Below, piece by piece: positions 21,900-32,469 of a stretch of 64,000 bases of DNA. How positions within the stretch are numbered: position 1 is the stretch's first letter; every line of letters begins with the position of its first letter. The notes beneath the pieces are model-generated. The model made no database searches. It was not told the origin of the DNA and worked only from the letters and a program-made list of their open reading frames with translations. Both the position numbers and the translations under genes were made by a program. Location: contig OZ020484.1 in NCBI GenBank assembly GCA_963971405.1, positions 22,506,001-22,570,000 on the forward strand, given 5' to 3'. The DNA comes from Psococerastis gibbosa. Lineage: Eukaryota; Arthropoda; Insecta; Psocodea; Psocidae.

Positions 21900-24800
21900 A
21901 TGGCCTGGCCATTCTCAATTAATCAACTGTTGAAATATAACAGCTTAACCTTGTTAGCAATGACATTGACAGCCACGTCCTTCATCAATGGTAAGTCAAT
22001 CAGATCGAGCTGGTAGTCAACCCCAGGACAGTCCAACTATGCGCCTGCCACAGTGCCCTGTACAATAATAAAACAATTAATTAATAATTATAGTTAACTT
22101 TGTAATATAATAAATTGATAGCCTGCTATGCTTATAAGTAGGTACGGTAGTGTAAGCCTTGCATCCAAAACATGATGCTATAAAACATTAATATTATAAT
22201 GTACAGTCAGCCTATACGCAATATGAAAATACTTTGCTGCGTGGTTTATTGTCATATTTTATTACTTATTTGAACAAATTAGCCTATATAATTTTTATTT
22301 GCAGATACGAGAAATTTAGCCTATATTTGGCTTCAAAACTGGCCTATTGCTCCGCTGTTATGTCGTCTACTACCACACTTGTTCCCACGGGTAAGCCGAA
22401 CGATGTAGGGTTAGGCTACTTCCTACTGTATGCCTATGACAATTTTTGGCACACGAGGCATATAATTATGCACGTACTAAACATACTGCAAGTATACCGA
22501 ATGTTACAAAGTGTATACTATACCGTACTGTTCGTCCAGAAAAGTTTGCAAATGTCTATGAAAATATCCCTCAATGCTTTACCAAGTCGGAGACAAGCCC
22601 CGCCTCTCCATGTAAATTCCCTATGCTGCATTTTCAAATCAGATAGAACTACTTTGCATGTGTTTGTATAACAAAACTTACGGGGGTTCCATTCCAAATT
22701 TAATGCATTAAGGTCACAATTGGACATTGCTTATTTTTTTTAGCTAAAATTGTCGATCTGTTGCACTTCTTACGAATTCACGACTCCAATGTCAAAATTA
22801 AAATTAAAATTTTCTGAATGTTAGTTAATTGTCTTCAACTACTGTAGCAACGTTAGTGGAACGGTTTTAGGATCATCATAGAACAAAATCAAAGCAATAT
22901 TTATTGTTATAAATATTATTAGTGATGCGTTTCTTGAATTTGAGAAATTTATAAAATTTTCATCTTACCATACTGTGTTATAAAATGGATCAACTTGAAA
23001 GTAGAAAGTTAACTTAAGAGCGTTCAGGCCACAGAAAAGAGTTTCTGTGTATCACAACAATAAGGGTCTCGTCAAGGTATACAATGCGATTTCCTTTAGA
23101 CCTCCTGGCATTTCGGATTCCTTGTAAATACCTATAACGCCAAGAAAGCGTGCGTGGCGACTCGACCAAGACGTTGTATTTTGTCAAACATCTTAAATCT
23201 GCACAGCATTTAAATTGTGACTTCTTTGTTTCTGCTGCACTTCTGATGCGTGTATTTATAATAGTCTCCTCAACCGACTGGTTGTGTTTTTTATTTTACC
23301 TGAAATGAAGACGCCTAGTGATAAATACGCGGAGGCTCTCCTTAGGCATTTGGTAACGACCATCAAGCTCTAACATTTCTTGTCGCAGGGTGTCCAAGCT
23401 TAACAGTCAGCAATCGTCCTAGGATGAATATACATAATTATGGGGTTCCTCATCATATTCATCATCACATTCGTCGAGATTATTGTAGTATTTTTGACGT
23501 CTTCCTTCCTTTATATTTTTGTTGATTTTATACCTCGACGGACTCCTAGACTCTGTATATATATATATGTATAATATATAACTTTTAACATCCTTAAATA
23601 GTTCGCAAAGGTTTAAGATCATCATTCATGACTCCTAGTGAATTTGCTTGCCTTACCAAACGGTTCATGCGGAAATGTTGCTTCAGTTGCTTCCTATTAC
23701 TAGGCCTGCTTCCTTTGGTAAGACTTAACACTCTTTTCTGTGGTCTGAATGCCCTTAACTTCGATATTAACTGTCTACTTTCAAGTTGATCCATTTTATA
23801 ACACAGTATGGTAAGATGAAAATTTTATAAATTTCTCAAATTCAAGAAACGAATCACTAATAATATTTATAACAATAAATATTGCTTTGATTTTGTTCTG
23901 TGATGATCCTAAAACCGTTCCACTAACGTTGCTACAGTAGTTGAAGACAATTAACTAACATTCAGAAAATTTTAATTTTAATTTTGACATTATTGGAGTC
24001 GTGAATTCGTAAAAAGTGCAACAGATCGACAATTTTAGCTAAAAAAATAAGCAATGTCCACTTGTGACCTTAATGCATTGAATTTGGAATGGAACCCCCG
24101 TAAGTTTTGTGTATACAAACACATGCAAAGTAGTTCTATCTGATTTGAAAATGCAGCATAGGGAATTTACATGGAGAGGCGGGGCTTGTCCCCGACTTGG
24201 TAAAGCATTAAGGGATATTTTCATGGACATTTGCAAACTTTTCTGGGCGAACAGTACACAGTATACAGAACGAGTACAGTACTCGTACATACGTGAGTAA
24301 GCGCCAACTTTTGGTTAACTACACTGCGAGTTGAGGCATACGTCACACCACAAAAATCACGGTAAGTTGACTGAGCTGCAAACTGTGCAAGTGTTATGCG
24401 AACAATCAGTCATCTTACAAATGATATAGCCTATGTCCTCTGCGATGCTATAGTATTTGTATGCATGTATCGTTTGTAAGATGACTGATGATCCCGTAGT
24501 ACTGTCAATTATTTAAGCCTCAGTCAACCTACCGGGATTTTTCTGCTGTGACGTATGGATCAACTCAGCGTAGTTTTAATATATTTGAATGTACGATTCG
24601 TAAGTGAACACTGAGGCAGGTTTACACGTTACAACCGACTTGCGAGGCTGAAGGGCCGAGCTGCGTAGGCACGTCACAACGAAACATGCTGGAGCGAGCA
24701 TAAAACAATGGGTTTTGAAGTGCAACTTCTTATGGGTGGAAAATCAGGATTGTAATCCCTTTTGTGTGACCCAAACTGTGGGAAAACTCTGTGGAGTTCG

Positions 24801-27800
24801 ATTAAATTCGACAGGTGTATTGGGTCCTTACACCCAAAAACAATTTCTCAAAAACGACTCAAACTATTTTTTTGTTAAATCGTTACAGCATGGCATCATA
24901 ATCGTTATAGCTAGAAAATATACTATAGATATTATAGTGTGTGATTAACACCCACTGAAGCAGTTTTTTTCTTGATAGTTTGGTTATGGGGCAAAAAATA
25001 ATAAACAATTGACGAAAAAAAATCTTTCTCGGGACGATTTTTTCTGTTTTGGGCTATTGTAATATATCTATATACTGTATGTACATATACATTATAGAAC
25101 CGGTCCGAGTTTACTCGAACATGCTGTACAATTTATAAATTACTAGATATAGACATGTATAATTTCATAGGAAATAATTTCCCTATATTATGGTTAAATT
25201 TCAGATCTCTCCCTTAAAACTTAATTGCATATTCTGGAACGAACAGACCAATACATTGTAACAGTAGTAACAATGACACATGGCACGCAATGTATTGCAG
25301 TGTGAATATTCCATAATTTCTCAAAAAATAATTTTTTGCACAGAAGCAAATATTTTTTTTGGGAGTGCAACCTGTCCGTTTTTGTTGCCCTATTGAACAC
25401 CTAAAACATACCTGAAGGTAGAAATCATCGTTAGAAAGGTTCCGCAGAAAAATTATTTTTTAGTCATTTTTCATGAAAATTGAGTTAGGCCTATTTTTAT
25501 TTTTTTTATCCCCAGAAGCAAACTATCAAGGGGCAATTCTGTTTAACATTAATAAGGACTACAATATACAGTATGTAGCCTATGTTATTTTAAAATAAAT
25601 AGTTGGAGCCGTTTTTGAGAAATAATTTTTTTAGACGTTTTTTTGAGAATAACCCCCCCCCCCCCTCAAATTGAGTTAGCCCAAAATATAAAAAATAGCC
25701 TCGAGGTATGATTTTTGTGAACCTATATGCCAAATTTCATCAAAATCGGCCGATTAGTTTCCCCGGAAATCGATGAACAGACAGACATACAGACAGACAC
25801 ACAGACCACAGACAGACAGACAGACAGAGCGACAGACATTTCGTAAAAACCACTTTTTTGGGTTCCTGGGTCCTCAAAACGTGTAAATCCGTTGAAATCT
25901 CGGAATCAAAAATTTCGACCATCACAATGCTTTCCTTATACTATGCATAAATTGGAAAGCAATAATATTCTTATGATGTGTGCTTACAACCGCGCCTTCA
26001 AATATACACAGTGAAAGGGGCCGGTATGTAGCACTTTCTTCTATTATCAAAACAGTTTTTTAATGTGACTTAACGCTTTCTTCCACCGAGCCCTTCAATT
26101 GATTGGTGAAGTTTCACATCTGTCCTGTGGTTACAAGCAAAAACGTTTTTTATTATCAGTTTTAAGAATGAAGGCGGGTTTCCCTCGTTCTTCTCGATCA
26201 GTCGTTTAGTCCTACAAACGCCTTATGCCTTCTTTTTGGAACATCTTTTTTCATTGTGTCATGCAATTGGATTCTTTGGTGAGGCATTGTTTTGTCACTT
26301 GTGTTGAGATTTTTTGTTTGTTTTATTTTAAGGAGACAATTATGTAGATACCTTATCTATTATAAAGTAAGTTATAATATTACTAATGATGTCTGCTACC
26401 ATATTATAATTTAGTAACGTAGCCAATAATAGATAAGTTAACTATATCTACATAATAGTCTCCTTAAAATAAAACAAACAAAAAATCTCAAAACACAAGT
26501 GAATTTTAGTGAAGCAAATTTGCCGGTGGAATGGGCGCCTATAGAAAGTAAACTTTTAGAATTAAAATTATGAAGTTATACTTGTTGCGGGCATAGATAT
26601 AGGCTGCAACCGTCAGCATGCAATGTATACTAATGATTCCTTTTTGAAACTTACTAGTTATACATAGGAACTTCTTAATTTTCAGGAAGGAGGGTTATAT
26701 CTAAACTTTTTTAATTATTTTATTCTGTACGACGAAAAATTACGATGTAAAAAAGTCTCATGCATAGGTATCAAAGTATGCAGATTTCCAAGAGATTGAA
26801 TGAAAGGCAATATTCAAGTTCAACCCCCCCCCCCCCCGAAAAAAATCCTGGCTACGGCCTTGGCTATATTTATAAGTTATTTAATAATAGACCAGGTACC
26901 CTTAATTGAGGATACGAGTCCCAAAGGGAGCATTGCATGATAAAAAGAAGTCATACACTATCCAAAATAGTATATACTGTCATATATACGGTATAGTGCA
27001 GGTATATTTTGTAGATACTTCATAAAATTATAACGGCATAGACACGCAGTGAATATACAACAGTATGGTTTTATGCACCGTTTCATAATTTCATTATTAT
27101 TATTATTATTATTATGTACATATAATTGAACTGCTGTCTCTTGCCTATTTGGTCAGACGGTGACTTTGATTTATTGCAGTTGTAATCCTTCTGTTTTACT
27201 CTATGACGCTGTCGGAAGGCTTGAGTTGTGACTCATGTGGCAATGAGTGCGCAACGGCATGTGGAACAAGGAACTTTCGAACCTGCTGTTTTAACTACTT
27301 AAAAAAGCGCAGCACGGGCTCACCGCCTAAATCTGGAAAGAGACTCGAATTACTAATGGTAAGTCACATTGTTTTCTAATTAAAAATATCACATCAAGAT
27401 ACCGAAGACTAATAGCATTGAACTTATATTTTCTTTGCTTCGAACCAGCTCTGGCACACCGTTATTGTTGCCATTTTTGGAGAAACGTCTGGCTACCTAC
27501 TTGTATATCGAGGTGTCCAGGTCTAAAGTGAACTTCCAATTGCTACTTTTCATTACAGTTTCTTTGAGTTATCCAACCTAAATAAATAGTATTAATCCCA
27601 CAGGCTCAGTTGTTTGATAATTATTAAAATAGGGTAGCCTAAACATTTAAGATAGATCAGTAGGAGAAATTTACCGATAAACCTATGCTCATAATGTTGC
27701 CAGTAAACGGTTACTTTCTCATTAACAATATACTGTATTTAAATTTTTGGCAACAAATAAATGATAATTTATATTTATAATCGCAGGTTTTACCGGAATT

Positions 27801-27960
27801 AGCACATTACTACCCTTCCTTACGGAATCTGTTCACGCCACCAACATCATACATTCCTGCTACTACATTTTTTTACAGACATATTAAAATGCCAGGGATG
27901 GATTTACAGAGCTTCTTTGTGAAAATAATGAATAACGCTGACAATACCTACAGTATGTAG
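21900..27960 (+). CDS. Trissin: Trissin-like neuropeptide precursor (3 exons)
   Basis: Trissin is a secreted, disulfide-rich arthropod neuropeptide acting through a G-protein-coupled receptor. Exon 27180-27358 encodes the peptide: LSCDSCGNECATACGTRNF, then RTCCFNYLKKR. The cysteine spacing C-x2-C-x3-C-x3-C-x7-CC and the FNYL ending before a basic cleavage site match insect trissin. The hydrophobic run VILLFYSMTLSEG before it is a likely signal-peptide end. Donor ATG|GTAAGT is phase 0 and joins exon 27787-27960 (acceptor tcgcag), which ends in TAG. The proposed first exon, 21900-21990, starts ATG, encodes MAWPFSINQLLKYNSLTLLA and ends at a phase-1 donor (AATG|GTAAGT) that fits; it is 5.2 kb upstream and less certain. 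The full model is 147 residues. The last two exons are strong; the start is inferred. Confidence 0.8.
22510..24270 (-). mobile_element. DNA transposon with ~0.53-kb inverted arms and decayed transposase
   Basis: Arms at about 22510-23048 and 23735-24268 are inverted copies, for example CAGAAAAGTTTGCAAATGTC near 22540 and its near-complement near 24235. The interior of about 690 bp on the minus strand retains transposase-like pieces: LRVFITRRLHF near 23310, YLQGIRN near 23120 and IVYLDET near 23063-23086, which looks like the first catalytic Asp block of a DDE transposase. A basic frame at 23594-23794 (MDQLESRQLISKLRAFRPQK) starts inside the right arm; the left-arm counterpart is broken by a stop. 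The whole lies in the first intron of the trissin model. Confidence 0.65.
23594..23794 (-). CDS. Short basic ORF inside the long-arm transposon
   Basis: A 66-codon frame, strongly basic, begins MDQLESRQLISKLRAFRPQK within the right inverted arm and ends in the interior. It may be the first exon of the transposon's own protein. I do not recognise a domain. The equivalent in the left arm stops after about 10 codons. Confidence 0.3.
   Translation of the reverse strand: MDQLESRQLISKLRAFRPQKRVLSLTKGSRPSNRKQLKQHFRMNRLVRQANSLGVMNDDLKPLRTI
24310..24578. repeat. Foldback MITE with imperfect 120-bp arms
   Basis: The left arm has CATACGTCACACCACAAAAA, CGGTAAGTTGACTGAG and ATCAGTCATCTTACAAATGA. The right arm carries the complements (ATCGTTTGTAAGATGACTGA, CCTCAGTCAACCTACCGGGA, GCTGTGACGTATGGA). 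It abuts the outer edge of the long-arm transposon. No coding capacity. Confidence 0.7.
25096..25965 (+). repeat. Dispersed repeat 'X', copy 3 (longest clean copy)
   Basis: Begins AGAACCGGTCCGAGTTTACT and ends near CATAAATTGGAAAGCAATAA. It includes GGTTCCGCAGAAAAATTATT, TTGAGTTAGCCCAAAA, AAATTTCATCAAAATCGGCC, a (CAGA)n run at about 25778-25832 and CGTGTAAATCCGTTGAAATC. The last phrases are typical of dispersed 3' modules seen in many arthropod retroelements. The minus frame at 25740-25925 is only the CAGA run. Confidence 0.75.
26283..26518. repeat. Foldback MITE, ~60-bp arms
   Basis: The left arm TCACTTGTGTTGAGATTTTT, TGTTTGTTTTATTTTAAGGA, GACAATTATGTAGATA is complemented by TATCTACATAATAGTCTCCT, TAAAATAAAACAAACAAAAA, ATCTCAAAACACAAGTGA. 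The loop is AT-rich. It lies in the first trissin intron. Confidence 0.8.
27180..27358 (+). CDS. Trissin: Trissin mature-peptide exon
   Basis: This 59-codon exon carries all six cysteines of the mature peptide. Acceptor ttattgcag and donor GTAAGT are clear. After the mature peptide come KKR, then STGSPPKS followed by GKR, a second basic site with a preceding Gly that could give a C-terminally amidated octapeptide. Confidence 0.85.
27787..27960 (+). CDS. Trissin: Trissin precursor C-terminal exon
   Basis: 57 codons plus TAG continue in phase from the peptide exon: VLPELAHYYPSLRNLF, a Pro/Thr stretch and a C-terminus FFVKIMNNADNTYSM. No further dibasic site is present, so this is probably a C-terminal propeptide. 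An AATAAA about 0.5 kb downstream could serve as a polyadenylation signal. Confidence 0.7.
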   Translation, partial: VLPELAHYYPSLRNLFTPPTSYIPATTFFYRHIKMPGMDLQSFFVKIMNNADNTYSM

Positions 27961-28455
27961 TGCGTCCTTCTCCAATTAAATGTGTTTGTATTCCTTTAGA
28001 ATCCATTCATTATCTCTTAAACCTATGCTGGGATTAGGCCTATTATGTTTTAAAAGAATGGATGCAGCTTAGTATAGGTAGTCGCGTTTACTTAATGTAA
28101 AGTACGGGATAAAAACTGTTCAAAACTGCCTGTCATTCCGGTTATCTATATGGCCTTAAGTCTAAACTGAAATATGAGAATGCATGCAGACCAACAAAGC
28201 AGACAAGGGAAACTTTGCCTAATGGTTAGATTCCATTGACATAATATACAGTAACTCACACACACAGGAATTTTAGAGAATATGATGGATTGTCGCCAAG
28301 TCATAGGCCATTAGTAAAGGAAGGACACTTAACTACCTATGTATCAGCATATTACATTCACAAGTCCAGAAAGGCGCGGCTATTGCCGGCTATGATGATG
28401 GCTGAATGTAAATAGGTATTATGATTTGCAAGTATAGGTATATTTTGTATTGCAC

Positions 28456-28461
28456 AATAAA
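28456..28461 (+). promoter_or_regulatory. Possible trissin polyadenylation signal (AATAAA)
   Basis: A canonical AATAAA about 0.5 kb after the trissin stop codon. In AT-rich DNA this motif is common by chance. Confidence 0.25.
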
Positions 28462-29075
28462 TGTACACCAATTTAGGCTTGGCTTGATTTGTGAAAGAAA
28501 AAAAGAAAAGAAAAAAGAAAAAAAAGTTGTAGGAATCGAAATAAAGTGTGAATTTTTTGTAAGTCAATCTTTTCTTATTCACCAAGCATTTTGAATAATA
28601 TGCGTGTCACTATGTTGAATTCCCGACATAAGAGATTCAATTGAATTCCAAAGATCCGGTGGGAGTGAACCCGTGCATGCTTCCCTATTTATATATATTA
28701 TAGTATATAGGTACCAAAATAATAGTTATGGGTTATAATTATAGTATAGTTACAAGGTAAATAATTGTCCTTAGTGTTAAATTTATATGATATATATGCT
28801 TCTGTTATGCAATGCACTAGGGCACGGATTATCAATAGTTTCTAGTAAAAAAAGAAAAGAATTTCTACAAAACCGATTTATTGGGGGAAAGCAACCTGTT
28901 TGGTTTTGTTACTCTATTTAGCATCTAAAGCTGGCCACACACGACCGCACTATGGGAAATTTGAGGGCCGGGTGCTATGTGGCCAATTAATTTAATCGGC
29001 CAATTAACATAAAATTTGGCACCTTGTTGTAATATAACTTGTATTTTAGGAATATATATTTTTATTTTTCATTTT

Positions 29076-29490
29076 TCAAAATGGCGGCCAAAAAGGGCAA
29101 AATTCATCAGTGGTTGTCATACTTATTATTTAACGAATTCCATGAAATTTTGCACACACCTCTCATTTCATCATAGCTATAAGATTATTAAGTGGAAAAA
29201 CAAAAACAATGCAAAATGGCGACAAATAATGGCGATATTCAGTTGTGGCCATACTTATTTACCCAGTTCCATAAAATTATACACACACATTTCATTTAAA
29301 CATAGCTCAAGGGTTATTACGAGGAAAACAGAAAATGCAAAGTGGCGGCCAAAATGGCGACCAAACATGTCAAACTTCTGCAGCTGCCATACTTATTTAC
29401 CAAGTTCCATGAAATTTTACACACGCATCATCATAGCTTCAGAAAAGCGGAAAAATAAAAATTCAGAATGGCGGCCGATAAGGTGTAGGG
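29076..29490 (+). repeat. Tandem repeat, ~130-bp unit, 3-4 copies
   Basis: Units begin near 29078, 29211, 29337 and 29464 with AAAATGGCGGCCAAAA or close variants. Each contains CATACTTATTTACC..GTTCCATGAAATTTT-type sequence and CACACAC. A single 168-codon frame runs through them only because the variants happen to stay open. Its peptide repeats words such as KWRPK and HTYLPSSMKFYT. I treat it as a repeat and not a gene. Confidence 0.75.
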
Positions 29491-29557
29491 AGATTCCATA
29501 TAAGTGCAGACCGCGGATGTAGGCTATATACTGTATATACAATACGGTATATACATA

Positions 29558-29660
29558 GCATTTTGAACCGTGGGTGGATTTAGGCTCAGGGGGTCATGGA
29601 ATGATAAGCTGTGAAGAAGTTTTCCGGAGGTCAAACATGGGTCGCCGTCTCAATAGATAG
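29558..29660 (+). repeat. Dispersed repeat 'Z', copy 3
   Basis: CATTTTGAACCGTGGGTGGA, TTTAGGCTCAGGGGGTCATG and GGGTCGCCGTCTCAATAG match copies at 12829 and 20093. It follows GGCGGCCGATAAGG at about 29470, as in the other two loci. Confidence 0.75.
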
Positions 29661-29916
29661 AAAATGCACATTTTAGTTCGTTTTAGACGTGTAGATAATA
29701 ATTAATTACTGCCAAGGGCGGTAATTGGCGGTAATTTTCGAATGTTCCAGTTAAAATCGACAGTTTGGTGATTTAATAAACATACCATACAGATATTCAC
29801 AGCCAAATAGAGTCAAAAACGTTCTGCTCTGTTAAAAAAGATACATTTTTCATGATTTTTCGGAAACGACTACATTCGTACCAACCCTGTTTATTTAACT
29901 TAAATCCAAAATATAC

Positions 29917-30435
29917 ATACAGTTAGTTAGTTAGTTTAGCCAACGCCCATCTGTGGCAGTAGAGCCATTTGACGCCGAGCCTCCCAGTATCTCTTTGTTA
30001 GATCAGCAGGTAGATGCTTGAGTCTGGAGCAGGTGTGTAGGTGACTTGCGACCATGGTCCCGGAGGAGCAAAGGGGACACACATCTGAGTCACCCCGACG
30101 AAAGAACCGGCAGAGGTGTGCCTGCAGGTAGTCGTGGCCAGTCTCGAGACGAAACCGGGCGACTGCTTCACTTCTCTCGAGGTTAGCTGGGATGTGGCCT
30201 GGAGTCGCAAGCTTTTCCCATACTTTTCCAGTGCTTAGGTTCTTGAGGATGTTTTTTGAATGTTTTGAGACAATTGTGTCAATTTGATTCCTTGCCGCCT
30301 GGAGGGTTTGGTGGATCTCCGGTTGCTCGGATTCTGCTCCTTTTTTTGCCATTTCATCTGCCTTTTCATTGCCATCGAGGCCGACGTGGCTTGGGACCCA
30401 TTGAAGTCGAACATACATACAGTATGTTGCATATA
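29917..30435 (-). mobile_element. LINE 3' fragment: RNase H end and zinc-binding tail
   Basis: A 160-codon minus frame (30418-29936) starts mid-domain with RLQWVPSHVGLDGNEKADEM, the last RNase H block (His and Asp of the active site). It ends with a cysteine/histidine tail (CPLCSSGTMVASHLHTC), as in I-clade non-LTR retrotransposons. After the stop, the minus strand reads (CTAA)n, a typical simple-repeat 3' tail, at about 29917-29935. The element is truncated at its 5' end. Confidence 0.8.
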
Positions 30436-31224
30436 AAAATGTTCTTCGTCCTCACGAGAAATTAATTATCAATCAATGAAAAACCAACATTAAAAGATAT
30501 AAATTTTTTTTAGTGACCTTGTTTTGACTATATTGAAAAAGAGAAAAAACACAAAATGGGTGACTTTTGCGGTGGAATATCTCATGAACCCTAGTAAGTT
30601 TCGTCGCTATTTTTGAAATTTCGGTGTCTCTGGAGTTTCCTTTCAACATAATGACAACGTTTAGACCCAAATTAGAACATTCATGTTGTTTTTATTTTTG
30701 GCCACCTAGCTAGCACCTCTCAAATTTCCCATAGTGGACCGCTCCGATTCCACCGCGCCAACACGCCATATGGATGAGGTGGAGCGGTGAATCTAGAGGG
30801 GGGAGGGGGGGGGGGGCACACGACCACGCCAACGCTCCACCAGTTTCTCAAGTTTTGTGTGTGGCTGACTTTCTTTTAAAATAATTATAAAAGTTGAAAT
30901 TGACAATGGGTGAGGAAGTTTTATACTGATGGCAACTGGAATATGCCTATATTTGAAAATTAGGAAAAAAAGAAGTTATTATGGTCAAAGCAATGGCCAG
31001 CTGCATAGCCATTTTTTTTTTGGGGGGGGGGGGGTTTCCACACAACATCAATACATATATAAAGTGTGCCCACTTACGATAGGTTTTCGAAGGGGGTGGT
31101 GTTTTATTGCCCCCCCCCCCAATTTTCGTTAAATAGTAGAAAAAGAGGAAAGCAATTCTCATAGACGCACGAATCTTTTAATTATGGGGGCATGATCTTA
31201 ATTTCCCTTCACCAGGCAACCGAG

Positions 31225-31600
31225 GGTTCGGGAGGGCGAAGGGGGCCCGGGGGACTCCCCCGGGGCAGGGTTTTGTAAAGATAGGCCTGAAATTGTGGAG
31301 TTTTACACATTTTCATATATATACGGTTCGACTTGTAACGTATTCTAACAACGTTTAGGGTTTACAGCCAAAGAATAGTAGGGGGGCCGGGGATCCCTCC
31401 GGGGGAGTAATTTAAAAAAAAAAAAAAATAGGCCCAAAATAGTGAAATTTACCCACTTTGATAGCAGTTATATATTTTACTATTTTACATGTGAAGAATA
31501 TTACAGCTAACAAGGGGGGCCGGGGGCTACCCCAAGAAAGGATTTGTAAAAAAAATAGGCCTGAAGTAGTTTGCCGGCGAAAAAATTTGATTTAGCAGAC
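31225..31600. repeat. GC-capped tandem repeat, ~130-150-bp unit, 3 copies
   Basis: Units near 31232, 31382 and 31515 each start with GGGGGCCGGGGG-like sequence, followed by an A-rich run, ATAGGCC(T/C), TTTACAC- or TTTACCC-like AT-rich sequence and ACAGC(C/T)AA. They are diverged. The surrounding G-runs (30810-30820, 31021-31034, 31690-31707) belong to the same repeat-rich block. Confidence 0.6.
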
Positions 31601-32184
31601 GATAACATTATTAACTAACCAAACTGGAAACAGTGGGACCGGGGAATTATTTTAAAATAAATATTTGAAAATTTTGCTATCTTGCTTAATTTGGAGGGGG
31701 GGGGGGGTCCAGACTCAGCTGCCGCCTTCCCCCCGGCTCTTCGGCACTGGCTGTTGAAAAGGAGAGATGTGAGCCATTCGATACTCGCCACAGGCATGGC
31801 AACTCTTTATATAAATCAATGACGGACAAAACAAACTCTCGTTTTGAGGTCATGCCTGCTTCCGAAGGTGGCTGAGTGAGCACTGAGCGACTGAGCCAAA
31901 GACAGGCAGGCAGGCATATGCATACATAAACAGGGTTTCTCCACAGACGGGCATGTGCCAACAGCTTGGAGCGGTGGGTTCGGACACGCGGTTTCCCCAC
32001 ACACGATGTGTCGACGTGCCTTCCATTGCTGTGGCGCGATGGATTTCCAACTGGTTAGACACGTCCGACCGCTCCACGGAAATTCTTGACAGGTTTTCCC
32101 ACACACGATGCGACTTTGGATGAGCGCGCCAAAAAGTGGCTTGGAGCGGTCGTGTGTAGCCAGCTTTAAAGATACCTGTAGCCT

Positions 32185-32285
32185 GGTCGAGGCGATTATA
32201 ATACCGGTATTTATTTAATCCCCTGGTAAACAAGATAATTTTATAATGGAAAGTGCTATTCAAAATTTGTTTGTTTACAGTTAAA
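32185..32285. repeat. Partial copy of the double-foldback element
   Basis: GGCGATTATAATACCGGTAT, TTATTTAATCCCCTGGT and ATTTTATAATGGAAAGTGCT match the left half of the element at 14049-14336, with a short internal deletion. Confidence 0.7.
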
Positions 32286-32299
32286 ACATTGTCTCGAGA

Positions 32300-32465
32300 T
32301 TGATTATAGTAAACTTGCATGTCAGATTTCACCAAAACCTAGTTTGCCCAAAAATCGACCGACAGACAGATATTTCGTAAATACCCCTTCCTGGAACCTC
32401 CAAACGTGTAAATCCGTTGAAAACTAGAAATCAACCATTTCGACCAACACAAACCATTCCTTTTT
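32300..32465 (+). repeat. Dispersed repeat 'X', 3' fragment
   Basis: Contains TTTGCCCAAAAATCGACCGA, CAGACAGATATTTCGTAAAT and AACGTGTAAATCCGTTGAAA in the same order as the long 'X' copies. Confidence 0.65.
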
Positions 32466-32469
32466 TCGC

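Larger units (their letters stand above)
28927..32168. mobile_element. Composite region bounded by AAAGCTGGCCACACACGACC ends
   Basis: The left end AAAGCTGGCCACACACGACC at about 28927 is matched at about 32168 by the complement of AAAGCTGGCTACACACGACC. The right end carries several subterminal CACACACGATG/CGACACATCG-like repeats (31955-32165). A second inner boundary is CTCAAATTTCCCATAGTGGA near 30718, complementary to ACTATGGGAAATTTGAG near 28953, and GTGTGTGGCTGACTTTC near 30856. Several elements are probably nested. Inside lie the tandem repeat at 29076, a 'Z' copy, a LINE fragment and a GC-rich tandem array. The minus frames at 31686-32335 are repeat sequence. Confidence 0.55.

Noticed and set aside
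31686..32335. Several overlapping minus-strand frames of 96-161 codons.
   Set aside because: They lie in the subterminal-repeat end of a transposon, overlap in different frames, and show no domain.
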